A stretch of 64,000 nucleotides of DNA, from contig PYST01000160.1 in assembly GCA_003049485.1 (NCBI GenBank), positions 24,658 to 88,657 on the forward strand. The letters are read 5' to 3'. Position numbers and translations under genes: made by a program. The notes beneath the pieces were generated by a model, which worked only from the letters and a program-made list of their open reading frames with translations, was not told the origin of the DNA and ran no database searches. Shown here piece after piece: positions 13,123 through 25,030 of this stretch (positions within the stretch are counted from its first letter, which is position 1; each line of letters begins with the position of its first letter). Source of the stretch: Ophioceras dolichostomum. Lineage: Eukaryota > Ascomycota > Sordariomycetes > Magnaporthales > Ophioceraceae.

Positions 13123-16100
13123 TCATCGCGGAATCCTGGCCAGCTCCGCCAGAATGCTCTGAACCTGCGGATTCATGGCGCCAGCAGCAGCAGCAGCAGC
13201 AGGGGCACCAGGAGCGGCCGTCCCCGCCGCCGATGTATGCGGCATAGATATCTGCCCGCCTGACATCGCCGCATGGGAGGCGCCGTAACCCCCCGCGACC
13301 CCGTAACCCAGAGAAGCCTGCTGCGGCGGGGCGGCGCCACCAGCTGCCGCTGTTCCCGGCGTGGTGTTGCGCAGGCTACTGAGGATGGCCTGGATGTTGA
13401 TCTGCGATGGCGCCGAGGCAGAGGGCGTCGGCGCCGGAGCGATGGCCGGAGCTTGAGGCGGCGGGCTGATAATCTGTGCCGCCTGGTGCGGCTGCTGGCC
13501 GCCCTGTTGTTGGGCGTGCATGGCCATGATGACCTTCTGGAGAACAGCGGGGTCGAGCTGCCCGAGGGCGCCCATGAGGTTGGCGCCGGGATTAGCGACG
13601 GCAGCACCCACTGCGGCGAGCTGGGGAATAGTCATCTGGTACGGATAGACGGGCGCCGCCGCCGCCGCCTGGGGGTAGCCGAGCGGCGGGGCTTGCGGCT
13701 GGTAGGCTGCCGCGGCCATGGCATGTTGGGGTTGTTGGGCGGTAGTGGGCTGGATAGTAGTGGCGCCGCTGCTGCCCCCAGTGCCGCCGGTGCTACCGTT
13801 GCGCTGCTTCTTCTGCACGACCAGCTCGACAGCGACGTTGACGTCTACGAGGCGGTACTCGTCGAAGGTGACCTGCATGGCGCCGGGGGCGCGGTTGAAC
13901 ACCTGGATCGTGACCTTGCCGAGGCTCTGCGCCTGCATGTCCAGCTTGATGACGGCGAGCACGCCGTCCACGATCTGGCGCTGGATCAGGTTGTCGACGA
14001 AGCGGGGGTCGACGAACATCGCGTCGGTCTTGAGGCCGCGGTCCGAGAATGCCTTCTGGACGTATCCCCGGAAATCGGGGTGCACCTCCTCAAGCATCAG
14101 GATCTGGGCATCGATGGGCTCTTTCTGGGAGCCTCTGCCGCCATCGCCGTGACGGCTGTCGTCGCGGGAGTCGTGGCCATAGCGGCCGTCGCCATGCGAA
14201 GAGCGTTGAGGGCTCCGCTGCCGGTGATTGTCGGATCTAGAGTAGCTTCTCGGCGAGCGAGAGCGAGACCGTCGTCGGCTACGGCTCGAATCATCATTGT
14301 ATCGATCACCGCGGCGCGAACGTGGGTCGTAGCTTGGGCGGTAACCATCTGGATCGCGGCCGCCGTCGCGACCATCCCGACCATCCCGACCATTGTCGTA
14401 GCTACGGCTAGAGTTGCCTCCAAATCCGCCCCGCTTGCTGTTCCGGTCGAATCGATCAGGAGAGAAATCACGAGGATCTTTACCTTTCTTTTGGGTTTTG
14501 GTGATTTCCAAGTCTATGAAGGGTTGAGGGTTGTTCTGTCAGCCACAGTTTCCGACTTTCTGGCTGCTTGCGCTAATCTACTACCTAGACTAGGCGCCTG
14601 GGTAGGTAGATCCCTGGTAGGTGTGAAAGGAGCGTGGAAGTTTTTTGGGGAAACGAACTGATCTTTCGGCCAGCAACCGGGGCACCTTGGAGGTGCCGTA
14701 TGGCCTCTGCAGCGTCGGCCGCATTGTGGTACTGCACGAACCCAAACGCTGCCTTGAGGGATATTTGCGCCAGTCGCCCGTATTTATGGAACAAGTTGAA
14801 GACATCCTTCTTGTTGACGCGTTCTTGCACCAAGTTGCCTGTTGTTTTTGGGTCAGAATTCCTTGGATGTTCTTCCGGACAGGGGTCTTTCTGGCGGCGT
14901 GGAAACAAGGTTGGGTGGACGGACACGGGCAAGGAGTAATTCCAGAAAGGCACATCGAGATTCTACAAGCCAGCAAGGAGGAGCTTCTGCTACTGCTTAC
15001 CAACAAATATTCGGGATCCTTCCGGAAACCTCTCCCATCTCGCTTCGGCGGTAAACCGTTTCTCGTCGGCTAGGTATGCTTCGAACGTCTGCCCGCCATT
15101 GCGTGCGTTGACATTTTGTCGGGCTGCATGTGCCTTCTGGGTCTGAGCCCGGGGTCCTGTAGGGGGTTCTCGCACTGTGGAAATTGCTGCAGCAGGGGTG
15201 GTAAAAGACCCAGCATCACCCTCGGCCTTCATCGGCCCCTCACGTTGAGCATCGACTGAACTGCTGCCCGCTAACTGCGAAGGCGCGGTGGCGGAGAGAG
15301 GGCTGGCGGATCTAGGCACCGCATGCTTCATCGCGGCTTCATTATGGGGCTCATGATGGGCACTGGGCACCCGGCCTACAGTTGGAGGGAAGGTTGGAGC
15401 GGACGCCGAGGATGGGGACTCGGAAGTCGCGGCCTGCAACCCCTGGCCGGCCTCAGGACGGCTCGTGGGGCTGGCATTGGATGGCATGCTCGTACGCATG
15501 GCCGCAGGAGCTGTCGCACCCTCAGATGCGGTGCTCGCGCTCAAGTGAGCGCGTGGAGCCCTGGGAGGTGCCATGACAGCGGACGGAGTTGATGACGACG
15601 CAGCGGCTTCAATACCATCCAGAAGCTGCTGGATATCAATCTCGATACCAGCCACGGCGTTGTCGACTGGCGGCCTTGATTCTTGCCGCGGCTGTGGGAG
15701 TGGTGATGCGGCGGTAGGGGCATCATTGGACTGATCCGACGCAGATGCAGTCTGTGGCGGGGGCACAGTTTCGGGAACAGGCTGCTCGGGGGCGGGTGCC
15801 TGCTCATCTGGATGAGAGGCTTGCGCCTGGACTGGAGAGGGGACGGCTGGCTGCTGCGCGGGAGAAGGGGAAGCAGATGGAGAGGAAGAGTCTGAAGATG
15901 CGCTGGATATGCTCGCCGACGATATAGAGACAGCGGAACCTAGCGGAGACGGGGCAGGCACAGCAACAGCAGCAGCAGTGGAGGTGGGACCGGGGTTACT
16001 GGTCTCTTGTGAGTTTGATACATCCTGAACAGCTTCCGTGTCTTCGCCGTGGACAATCGGAGCATCAGAGGATTCTTTGGAATCAAGTGCATCGACAGTA

Positions 16101-16297
16101 GCGACAGTAGGGACAGCAGAAGCCTCGGAAGTCTGAATTTCCCCCACCAGTTCCTCCGTCTGCTCTGCCTCGTTGGCATCGCCGTTTTCGTTGGCCATGT
16201 CGATATCGTCTTCGGAGATCATGTCTTCATCCACTGACGACTCATACTCTCCACCGACAACGATTGTATCGCCTGGAGCATCCCTGTCTGCACTCAT
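13123..16297 (-). CDS. NAB3: NAB3-like nuclear RNA-binding protein
   Basis: Three exons on the minus strand: 16297-15001, 14838-14659 and 14513-13123 (955 aa). All junctions are phase 1; the second donor is an atypical GTTCGT. Residues 1-400 are acidic and Ser/Pro/Ala-rich. A single RRM spans about 428-497, with RNP2 IFVGNL (430-435) and RNP1 KAAFGFVQY (461-469); its start VGNL and LFHKYGRLAQI are typical of Nab3. An Arg/Asp/Ser-rich linker follows. A folded segment at about 626-728 resembles the anticodon-binding-like domain that follows the RRM in filamentous-fungal homologues (inference by eye). The C-terminus is Gln/Pro/Ala-rich and ends in a short helix-like segment. Yeast Nab3 works with Nrd1 and Sen1 in termination of non-coding Pol II transcripts; the same role is inferred. 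It is divergent from the GGQ gene. Confidence 0.88.
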
Positions 16298-17491
16298 GAT
16301 TGGGTCAAGTCCGGAAATCGAGGACAGTGAGGGAGGGCTATCAATGGCTGTGAGCCCGAATGCGCCAGCTCGATCCAGCTGCTCTGTGGCCGAGCTCCGC
16401 TGCCGAAAAAGGGAGGGGATGAAAGAAACGGGAGATCAAAATCGGGCAGGACCGACCGAGCGTCGCGCGACCCGCGCTTAAGTGGGCGACTGAAGCTGAT
16501 ATATATCAAGTGTTTCCGCAGTCCTCCAGGGGATGAAAGATACCCTTTTGGCGGATGGTGTACAGAGGAACTCGAGTTCTGGAATGGGAATGGCAGCGGA
16601 CAAGTTGTCCTGATGTTCCGTTGTTGAGGTACCTTTCCTGTTCTGTCCTTCTGTCCCACGTCGGGTGCGGGGTTTTGGTCGTGCCGAATCAGAATTGGCA
16701 AGAAAGGTGCCGTAATCACTGCGAATTCCGGAGGGGCCGAATCTAGCAGCCAGGGACGGCGAAAGGATTGCCTGAAGCGCGTGGGTGGGAACGCTGGGAA
16801 TTTCTCCACGCAAATGGTGAGCCGGACGGAAGGGAATATGCACTGGCACAGGAGAGGTGCGCGATGAGCAGAGAATGGCTTGGACCCGGTGTGAGGAGCG
16901 AGAGATGCCTGCATGTGTAGGCGGAGGAGGGCGATCTCTTTTCAAGAGAGGAACGGGTGGTCTTGGGTTTGGAGAGCCTGGGAATTTAAAGATCTCCCTT
17001 TTGGATTCAATATGCTTCTGTAGGTTGGTGAGTAACTGGAGTCGAACGGTGACTTGACCGAAGCAGGAAATCTGTGATCACAAATAAAATCGAGCTGTCA
17101 CCAGCGAAAAGAAAGCAAAACGGCTTTTTGAATTCGATGCCGAATCGTCCTCGCTTAGCATTCCCAATGCGACTAGCGCAAGATTATTCTGCCTTATGTA
17201 AGGCTGCCGTCCTCTGGATGGTCTGGCGTTGTCACGTGAGTGACAAGCATCTCAAGCTCTTGGCGGTCCCCACGCAAGGGAAGCGAGATATACGGACTTG
17301 CTGTTGGTTGTTTTTGACCTGTTTGGTTGAAGACTGCCTGCAGCGCTCGCTCTCTGGATTTCCCCCTTACACGCTGTGATTCTTTTTTACGCCTGTCATG
17401 TGGTTTATATAGACTGCGGGGGCGGGGCGTTGGCGAAATCACGGCGCCGAACCAAGCCTTCTTCAACGATATTTGGCTTCTATCCTCCAGG
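16298..17491. promoter_or_regulatory. Divergent promoter region, NAB3-like / PTH4-like
   Basis: A 1.2-kb region between two divergent start codons. It must contain both promoters and leaders. A perfect TCACGTGA E-box lies at 17232-17239. Open frames on the minus strand (about 200 codons at 16294-16914) have no recognisable family and may be leader sequence. Confidence 0.55.
17232..17239. promoter_or_regulatory. Palindromic E-box TCACGTGA
   Basis: Perfect 8-bp palindrome with a CACGTG core, 252 bp upstream of the ATG of the mitochondrial GGQ protein. Such sites bind bHLH factors in fungi; use here is inferred. Confidence 0.4.
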
Positions 17492-18276
17492 ATGATAGCC
17501 TCACTTGCGGCTGGCCCACCCTCTTTCCGTTATTTTTCGACCTTCCCCGCGCTTGCTCGAGTCATTTCAGGCAGACCGTACTCTTCCATATCGGGGGAGT
17601 CTGTCCAAAATGACCCCGATGTCCAGGCGGCTAGAGAATGGATGAAGTCCGCCTCTGTGGATACCCTTCCAAAGGGCATCATTACCATGTCCCGCTCAAG
17701 CGGCCCGGGAGGCCAACATGTGAATAAGTGCGTTAAAGTTCATGATCTTGACCTAGCTCTGATCTCTTCGCATGGAAGCCTGGATGTACTCCACATTGAC
17801 GCCAGTCCCGTACTATCCCCCAATCCTCCAGGACGGAGACCAAAGCCACGACGGCCTGGCCCCTCGCCAGTCTCCTTCCGATCATGCCCAAGATCCTCCA
17901 TGACGGCATCCGCAAGTCCAGATATTACACCAAGGGGAACGACTCGCTGTCCTTGCAGTCGCAAACACATAGAAGCAAGCCCCGCAACATCGAAGAAAAT
18001 CGACAAAAATTATTCGACGAGATCCAGCGGATCTACAAGACTACCGTGCCGGGAGAGGTGTCTGCCCAGACCAAAGAGAAATACAAGGCTCTGTAGGTTG
18101 CGCTTTGCTTTCGCATCCCTTTATTAGCGGCGTTCTCACTTCCTCTGATGGTGCTGATACTGCGTCCTTTTATCAGCAAGAGATCGGCCAACGAGTCGCG
18201 GATTAGGGAGAAGAAGCACCATTCGGCCAAGAAATCCTCCCGCCGAGGACCTTCCGATTGGGCGGTCGCGGAATAA
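17492..18276 (+). CDS. PTH4: Mitochondrial GGQ peptidyl-tRNA hydrolase (ICT1/Pth4 type)
   Basis: Three exons, 17492-17727, 17832-18092 and 18177-18276, encode 198 aa; both introns are phase 2. The N-terminus (about 1-35) is rich in Ser, Arg and hydrophobic residues with few acidic ones, as expected of a mitochondrial targeting peptide. The catalytic loop GPGGQHVNK (71-79) carries the GGQ tripeptide (73-75) of class-I release factors; the SRYYT and QSQTHRSKPRN-type segments follow as in ICT1/YOL114C proteins. The C-terminus is Lys/Arg-rich, the tail that in this family reaches into the mRNA channel of stalled ribosomes. It lacks the stop-codon-recognition domains of full release factors, so codon-independent rescue of stalled mitoribosomes is the likely role. 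The upstream extension of the frame lacks an ATG, which fixes the start. Confidence 0.92.
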
Positions 18277-19707
18277 ACCACCTAACAATATGTTCCCCCC
18301 CGTCGCTTCTCCCAATAGGTCGCTTTTATGTTTTTGAGATCTCTGTTGAAGTGATCGATCGTGTCAGATGTAATCCCAGCATCCCACGTATGCGGTCCAA
18401 TCTCGGGCAGGCAGTGAACGGTTTCGATCCTTGCCGTGTGGCTGCCGGGTTTGGTGCGGTCAGGTTCCACGATTCGAGATGCTAGCCCTACGGACGGGCT
18501 GGCTGACATTCCATCTCGGGTGCCCCGCGTTCTATTCCCAAGTCCGACTCATCAGCTCATCAGTCCGAAACACCTGGACCATTGGCAAATGCCCAATGCG
18601 AACACAAATTATATCTAAATTTACAGTCCCTCGGAGTCGACACTGTCCCGTCTATCATCTCCTTTGACCCCACTTTTGTAACCGTTCCTTCGAAGATGGT
18701 TCATGGATTCTTCGAGTCTTCCTCAGAGGGGGCCGCATAGGGCTACCGTGGCTAGCTGATCATCTCCATTGTCCGCCCCCAAAACCCCCCCAAATGTCCA
18801 TCAGCTCCTCCCCCTCAGCATCAATCATCTTCGCGTGGACTTCCAGCAACGGTGCCGCGAAGACCGTCGCACTGGCTGGCTGGCGTCTAGTGGTACCACC
18901 ACCCTCTTTTGTTCTTATGTAAGATGGGTTGATTGGGGTCTGAGGTCGATTCGTTCGGTCTCCTGCCATGTAAGGCCGTTGCTGGGAAGAGATCTCCGCC
19001 AAACAGCGGCCAGCTTCAGGGGGGCACCCCTCCCTGATGCCATGTGTGCATGCGGCTGACCACAAGATGCATCCCACTCCTCAATGGCGATCAGCCCTTC
19101 CGAGACGAGGAGAACCGAAGAAAAAAATCTTGACGAGGGAAATAGAAAACAGCCTGCTTACCCAAGGGACCTGCATTCATTCGTCTCACCTGTCCTCCCT
19201 TCTCAGCTCTCCAGTCCTATATACCCACGGTTGCAGTTTCACCATCAATCTGTTCTTTTTCGTTGCGGTGTGACGCTAAAAGCACTCAAGCTTCTTCCTG
19301 GAAGCCCCAAGCGAGATCGGTCTAGGGGGTTGGGCTTCGATAAGAACCCCCCCTCACTCTAGGCGGCCCAAGTCCCACCAGACTCCTTCGATTTCTCGTC
19401 GAAAGCGAAGGACCCCAACGCCCAACGCCCATCAGCTCCTGGCTTTCTTGACCCCACTCCATTCAATCGAGAGGAAGACTACGCTGTTCCTCCATTCTTT
19501 CAATCTACCTTGTTGATTACGACAATTACTTCTTTTTTCCTTTCTCCTCTTTCTTTTTTGATCTCGTATATAGGTACGACTTTAGAACATTCTGCGCCTA
19601 GTTAGAAGCAGTCCCATCCGACCAAGACCGACATTCTCTGCCTCCCTCCTCTCTTCCCCGGATTTCTCCCCTCCCTAAACGGCCGCCGCGCCCGCACACC
19701 TCGAAAG
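18277..19707. other. Intergenic region and kinase leader
   Basis: A 1.4-kb region before the CaM kinase. Small open frames are unconvincing. The last 300 bases are pyrimidine-rich (dense run at about 19527-19560) with a TATATA stretch near 19567, which looks like a core promoter or leader of the kinase gene. Confidence 0.5.
19527..19560 (+). promoter_or_regulatory. CT-rich tract upstream of CaM kinase
   Basis: A pyrimidine tract of about 34 bases ending some 150 bp upstream of the ATG at 19708. Pyrimidine tracts often mark start regions of well-expressed fungal genes; the exact start site cannot be seen. Confidence 0.35.
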
Positions 19708-21206
19708 ATGGCGACACAAACCCAAGGCCAAATACAACCGTGCAGATATAAGGTCGGGAAGACTCTGGGCGCCGGCTCATACTCGGTCGTCAAGGAATGC
19801 GTCCACATCGATACCGGTCGCTATTACGCGGCCAAGGTGATCAACAAGAGGTTGATGGCAGGTCGCGAACACATGGTCAGTGGCTCCCGCCAACCTCGGC
19901 CCCTCCCGCCCAATCCATGACATCAAGGTTTCCATGGCGGAAGCTTGAAATGAATTGCGTTAGCTGAACATCGCGAGCACCACACGCAATCGAATAGGTC
20001 CGGAATGAGATCGCGGTCCTGAAAAAGGTGTCCATGGGGCACCAGAACATCCTGACGCTCGTCGACTACTTCGAGACGATGAACAACCTCTACCTCGTCA
20101 CCGATCTCGCGCTCGGCGGCGAGCTCTTCGACCGCATCTGCCGCAAGGGCTCCTACTACGAATCGGACGCCGCCGACCTGATCCGCGCGACGCTCTCGGC
20201 GGTCGCATACCTCCACGACCACGGCATCGTCCACCGCGACCTCAAGCCGGAGAACCTGCTATTCCGCACGCCAGAGGACAACGCCGACCTGCTGATTGCC
20301 GACTTCGGCCTGTCGCGCATCATGGACGAAGAGCAGTTCCACGTGCTGACGACGACGTGCGGCACGCCGGGCTACATGGCGCCCGAGATCTTCAAGAAGA
20401 CCGGCCACGGGAAACCCGTCGACATCTGGGCCCTGGGCGTCATCACCTACTTCTTGCTATGCGGCTACACGCCCTTCGACCGAGACAGCGACCTGGAGGA
20501 GATGCAGGCGATCCTCAACGCCGACTACAGCTTCACCCCGATCGACTACTGGCGCGGCGTCTCCGACCAGGCCAAGGATTTCATCCGCCTCTGCCTGACC
20601 ATCGACCCTAACAAGCGCATGTCGGCGCACGAGGCGCTCCAGCACCCGTTCGTCACGGGCTACCGCACCGGGGACGGCGACAAGGGCGCCAACCTGCTGC
20701 CGACGGTCAAGAAGAACTTCAACGCCCGCCGCACGCTCCACGCCGCGATCGACACCGTCCGCGCCATCAACAAGCTGCGCGAGGGCCACCTGGGCCTGGG
20801 CGGCCAGCGCCTGATGGACGGGGCCCAGTCGCGCGAGCCCGGCAAGCCCAACGTGGCCAACGTGGCCGCCGCCGCGATGGCGGCGGCCAAGGTCGCGAAC
20901 AACAACAAGGCCGCGAACAGCGGCAACATGAAGGACGAGGGCAACAGCAACTACGCCGTCGCGTCGGGCAGCGGAGCAGCAGGAGCGCCAGCACACCTCG
21001 CGGCTAAAGACTCGGGGTACGGCAGCACCCAGCTCGACGGCGACGACAGCGGCGACGTCACGATGGGCGACGCGCCCGCGCCTTCGCCCTCCCCCGCCGC
21101 GGCTGCTGCTCCTCTACATCCTGCATCCCTAAGACCGGGGATGGAGTCGAACAAGGTCATAGAGACGTCCAAGGGACTCTGGGCCGGTGTCGGCAGCCGA
21201 GGATGA
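19708..21206 (+). CDS. Ca2+/calmodulin-dependent protein kinase (CaMKI-like)
   Basis: Two exons, 19708-19875 and 19998-21206, joined in phase 0 (458 aa). The kinase domain starts near residue 14: glycine loop GAGSYSVV (21-28), ATP lysine in YAAK (K43), HRDLKPEN (catalytic D137), DFG (158-160) and the activation segment TTTCGTPGYMAPE, whose Thr near 175 aligns with the site phosphorylated by CaMK kinase. After the kinase domain, residues about 289-319 (start LLPTVKKNFNARR) form a basic amphipathic helix, as in the autoinhibitory and calmodulin-binding segment. The C-terminal 130 residues are Ala/Asn/Gly-rich and probably disordered, longer than in animal CaMKI. The role is calcium signalling in the cytosol; in filamentous fungi these kinases affect growth and stress responses. 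Confidence 0.94.
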
Positions 21207-22610
21207 CGAATGATAAGGGACAAGGCAGTAGCCAAAAGTCCGCGCGCGAGTGCTGCTCTTCTCTTTACTCTGAGTCCCCCCTCCGTCTTCGCTTTTTTGC
21301 TCGCACTCCTTTTTTTTTTTCTCGCTTCCTCTCACAATTTTCTGCTCTTTGTCGGTTTGCTTTGAAACGAACGAAGGATTTGGCTACGATGATGGAATGA
21401 ATTGGCATGGGCGATTTTTCTCGATACGATACCAGCTGAGGCGGTCAGGAGGAGGAGAACAACGGACGAAAAATAAGGACCCAGAATGCCAACTGGGAGC
21501 AAGATGAGAAGGAGAGATGAAGAGACTTTTGACTAAAATGGACGTCGGATCAGAGGATGGATCATGGCGTTCGCTTCTCCTTCTCCCCACAACCTGTACA
21601 GGGATATACGCCTCGGGCGGTATACGGACTCGCCCGTCCCAAACGGCTTCAAGGGCGATTCCAGCAGTTGAAGGGCACGCAGGATAGAGAGGGCAAGAGG
21701 GGGCAATATGAGGAGATGGCATCGCGTTCCTCTTCTCAGGCAGGATGGACGACCCGTTGGTTCCGGCCCGGATCTTGGGACACAGCGCGAGATGCCTCAC
21801 CAGCTCTGTTTTTTTTTTGTCTTCCTTTTCTTTCCTCCTCCATTCTCTATTCTTTTTCCCCTCGGTCCACCACAATGGTGGCTATTTACCATACTACATG
21901 TTTTCTTGTTTGCCTTCTATCTCGGTTTCCGCCGACCCGAGCGCCTTATACTCAATGCAAAAACAAATCACTTTCATATTTTTCTCTCATTTATTGAAGG
22001 ATTGATCTCGGTTTCTTTTTCTTCTCTCGCCACCGCGACGAGGTTCAGTTGTTTACCCTCCCAACACCACCAAACAAGCGCCTCGCATCATCATCATCAT
22101 TATCATCACCGTCACTCAACCCAATCCCCTTGTACATAGAAAGGACAGGTAGGCAGGCAGGCCAGACAGGGTTTACCAGGCATGTTATTTTGGGTTCTTT
22201 TTTACTATGGGAGAGAAAGCACTCGCAACGTTTGACATCACATAATTGATTGACCTGTGTTTCCGTGACTACCGCCCACCCACCTACCCGGTAGGTACAT
22301 GTGAACAAGGCCGCGAACCTCCTTCCCCTATCCCACCCAGCCAAGTTCCACTTTCCCCCTTATGTCGCGGGAACCGTCCCCACCATCCGCAGTCACAATC
22401 CATCAGTAAAGTCTGGTGCAGCCGGCAGGTGATAGTGCGACAGGCGGCCTTCTCAGTGCCCCGAAGCCTCTTCCCCCCCCCCCCAAGTACTCGCAGTCGA
22501 CCTTGTCTGTTCCTCTCCCACCGGACACGTGCTCTCAAGGTTTGTTTCCCCAGCCGTGAGACCTTTGATGCTCCCATCTGCAGGCAAAGTGCTGCCGAGG
22601 AGGCCGGAGA
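21207..22610. other. 3' intergenic region
   Basis: A 1.4-kb stretch following the kinase gene. It holds T-rich runs (21308-21321 and 21808-21820) suited to 3' UTR or terminator function and a 12-base C run at 22473-22484. No frame has a recognisable product. Confidence 0.5.
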
Positions 22611-23282
22611 TTAATGGTTCCAGTGAGAACCATTAAGAAACGAATTACAACACCCAAGAATCGCCTGGAGGACCACAGATCTCTTGGATTTCGAGGGCAC
22701 CTTGATGCCGATATTTCTAGGGAGTTGCCATAGCCACGCCGGTCGGTCAGTCAGTCGGTCGGTTTCTCCCCAGCAGACCACCACCGCCACCCGCCGTTTC
22801 ATTTGAAGCTGGAGGTAGGTTTTCAGGAGGCAGGGAGAGAGAGACACGAACCCGAACTCCACAACAGCGATCCTCACAAGCGACCTCTCCCCAGCGTAGA
22901 CCCCTCCTCCTCCGTCCCAAGACGCCGTCTTTGACAGAACCCATATCTTCTCCTGCCCGGGCGGTCTCGCGATCCACAGGTCGAAGTTGGGCCGGATGTA
23001 CCGCAGCGTCTCGTCGTCGCTGCCGTCGATGGCGGCCAGCAGCGACGTCGCCTGCTCGTCGGCGGATCGGCACAGCTCGCACCCGCCCGCCGCACCTTGC
23101 CAGAGCCCGCCGCGGTCTTCGTGCCAGTGCACTCCCGGCGGCGGGTGCTGCTGGTGTCCATCCCGCTTGTCGACGAGCTGTTGGAGTTTAGGGGTCGACG
23201 TGTGCCTGATGTCGAAGGATGAGATTGGGAAGGGAGGGAGGGAGCGGAGGGGGATCGTCGAGCAGAGTGCGCAGAGGGGCAT
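22611..23282 (-). pseudogene. Truncated HET-family N-terminus
   Basis: An ATG-started frame of 223 codons. Residues 1-147 match by eye the N-terminal cap of fungal HET (heterokaryon incompatibility) proteins: the opening MPLCALCSTIPLRSLP, a GCELC motif (68-71) with paired cysteines, a FDLWI strand (100-104) and a segment ending VEFGFVS, which precedes the HET domain in full proteins. After this point the frame turns into Arg/Val/Trp-rich sequence without HET motifs and stops; no HET-domain exon is seen in the 1.4 kb downstream. It is therefore a truncated gene or relic, unless a long intron was missed. A (TAGG)n array lies just upstream of its ATG. Confidence 0.5.
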
Positions 23283-24039
23283 GATGGCGATAGCCTGAGA
23301 GGTATGTAGGTACCTAGGTAGGTAGGTAGGTAGGTAGGTATAACTTTGGGGAATAGCGTTGTGATGTCTACCTAGGGGGGGTCATGTTCGCATAGTTGGA
23401 AAATTGTTGTGCGAGCGAAAAGCGATGTGAGGACATCGAGCGTCACAGCCGACGTCTGTGATCTTATGTTTGTTCCTTCCTTGGAGGGGAAGCTCGTGAG
23501 GTCATTGGTTTTGTACACTAACATACATGCTATGCCATCCATGGCGAACCTCGCCACAATTGGGTCACAATGAAGATCGCGCGTCAATCGAGGCCGGCTG
23601 TGCTGGATTTTTGCCGATATATATCGTCTGTCTGCGACAAGGACTTTGCATTTTGGCAGCTCAGATGCTTCTCGTTGTCAATAGACGGTCTTTTTACACT
23701 TGGTTTTTCCCCTTGGTCTTCCTAGCGTTCACCAATTCTTCTTTCCGATTTGACAGCTTTTGCATAGATACCGTGAAGGATGGCCGCGTCAAAGCACAAA
23801 CACGAAGTATAATTTGTCTAACAGCGCATGTTTCGATCTATGTGAATCGTTGGTAGGGTTGTGTCCAAGAGGGAGTAGATCACGAGAGACGAATTGATCG
23901 CATGCATGGGTTCCTCCTCTGGTGCCGTTCTGAAGCTGTTCCGGCCCGGCCCAATCCCACCATGAGCCACACAGGCAGAAGCGGGAGCAAAGGGCCAAAT
24001 GGCATACCATAGCATGGCATAGCATCTACGCAAGCCTCA
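23283..24039. other. Intergenic region
   Basis: Lies between the HET relic and the acetyltransferase. It begins with a (TAGG)n array. Open frames do not resemble known proteins. Confidence 0.5.
23308..23341. repeat. (TAGG)n microsatellite with inverted arm
   Basis: AGGTACCTAGG followed by about six further TAGG units. The TACCTA/TAGGTA junction makes a small inverted repeat. It sits about 25 bases upstream of the HET relic's ATG. Confidence 0.85.
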
Positions 24040-25030
24040 CTACTGACCGCCCCAAATGTTCACCGGCGGGCGCCTCATCACCGTGTTCCGGTAATACCCC
24101 TCCTTCAGCGGACCGCACACCTCCACTGCGCAGCTCTGCCCCCAGTTCTCGCCCTCGGCGCGGACGTAGCCCCACTTCTCCGTGATGGCCAGGTCCCGCG
24201 CCTCGAGGTCCTCGAACCCGAACCGGCGGTACAGTGAGTAGCCGCTGGCCGAGGCCTCGAGCCACGCGGGGAGGCCCAGCGCGTCCGCGACGCCGAGGCC
24301 CCAGAGCATGAGGGCCGAGCCGGCGCCAAGGCGCTGATACTTAGTTGAGCAAACGAGGGTGTTGAGGTCTAGCGTATCGATGGGAGTTAGAAGTCAGTTC
24401 AGTGCAGTCTTTAAGTTCCCGGAGCATCTGCTGTGTGGAGTCAAGGGCTCGTGCTGAGAGTCTGTGTAGGTAGTCAGGTGCGAGCGAGCCGACCAAGGCT
24501 GAGTCGGTCGGTGAGTGAGGAAAGGACGCACAAATCGCCGGATCGCCCTTCATCAGCCGCTTCGTGATGCGCTGCAGGCTCCCGATGGCCTCCTCCCTCG
24601 CAGCGGGGTCCACACCCTCGCCCAGCATCTCCTGCGTCCTGGGCTTCACAACGACGTCCCACTCCTCCTCGGTCCGCGGCCTACGGTGCACCGTCCACTT
24701 GGCGAAGGCCACTATCTCGGGCTCACCCTGTCCGGGGGCGGGTACGAGCTCGGCGACGCTGACGATGTTGTCGGAAGCCGGAATCGCTTCCTGTCCGGCC
24801 TCCTCCTGCTCCGCCTTCTTCTCCACCTCCTTCCCCTCCTCTTCGTCGGGTATGATGAGCTTGGCGTACGCGGCGACCGTTTCTGGTGATATCCCATTCG
24901 GAACCATCACCCGCGCCATCACGCTCGGGCCGAAGGCTTCGAAGTTGATCCGCGACAGTGTCTCGCGGTCTGCGAATACCGCGGGACGGACCCGGATTCG
25001 GGGGGTTGGTGTGCCGGTCTTTGAGGCCAT
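24040..25030 (-). CDS. GNAT-family N-acetyltransferase
   Basis: Two exons on the minus strand, 25030-24532 and 24368-24040 (275 aa), phase 1 junction. The opening IRVRPAVFADRETLSRI is the usual first strand and helix of GNAT proteins, followed by FEAFGPSVMARVM. Residues about 70-100 form an acidic insertion, and VAFAKWTVHRRP is the central strand. The second exon gives YLNTLVCSTKYQRLGAGSAL (167-186), where QRLGAG is the acetyl-CoA pyrophosphate-binding motif A, then a GFEDLE strand typical of motif B. It belongs to the fungal GNAT proteins that acetylate small molecules or proteins; the substrate cannot be read from sequence. The upstream frame extension to 25120 is ignored because the ATG at 25030 begins the conserved protein. 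Confidence 0.88.

Noticed and set aside
13273..14661. 462-codon plus-strand frame opposite the NAB3-like gene
   Set aside because: No ATG-based family match; the minus strand has RRM and consistent splicing, so this is a shadow.
17327..17491. N-terminal extension of the GGQ protein
   Set aside because: The extension begins with TTG; the first ATG is at 17492 and is followed by a plausible mitochondrial leader.
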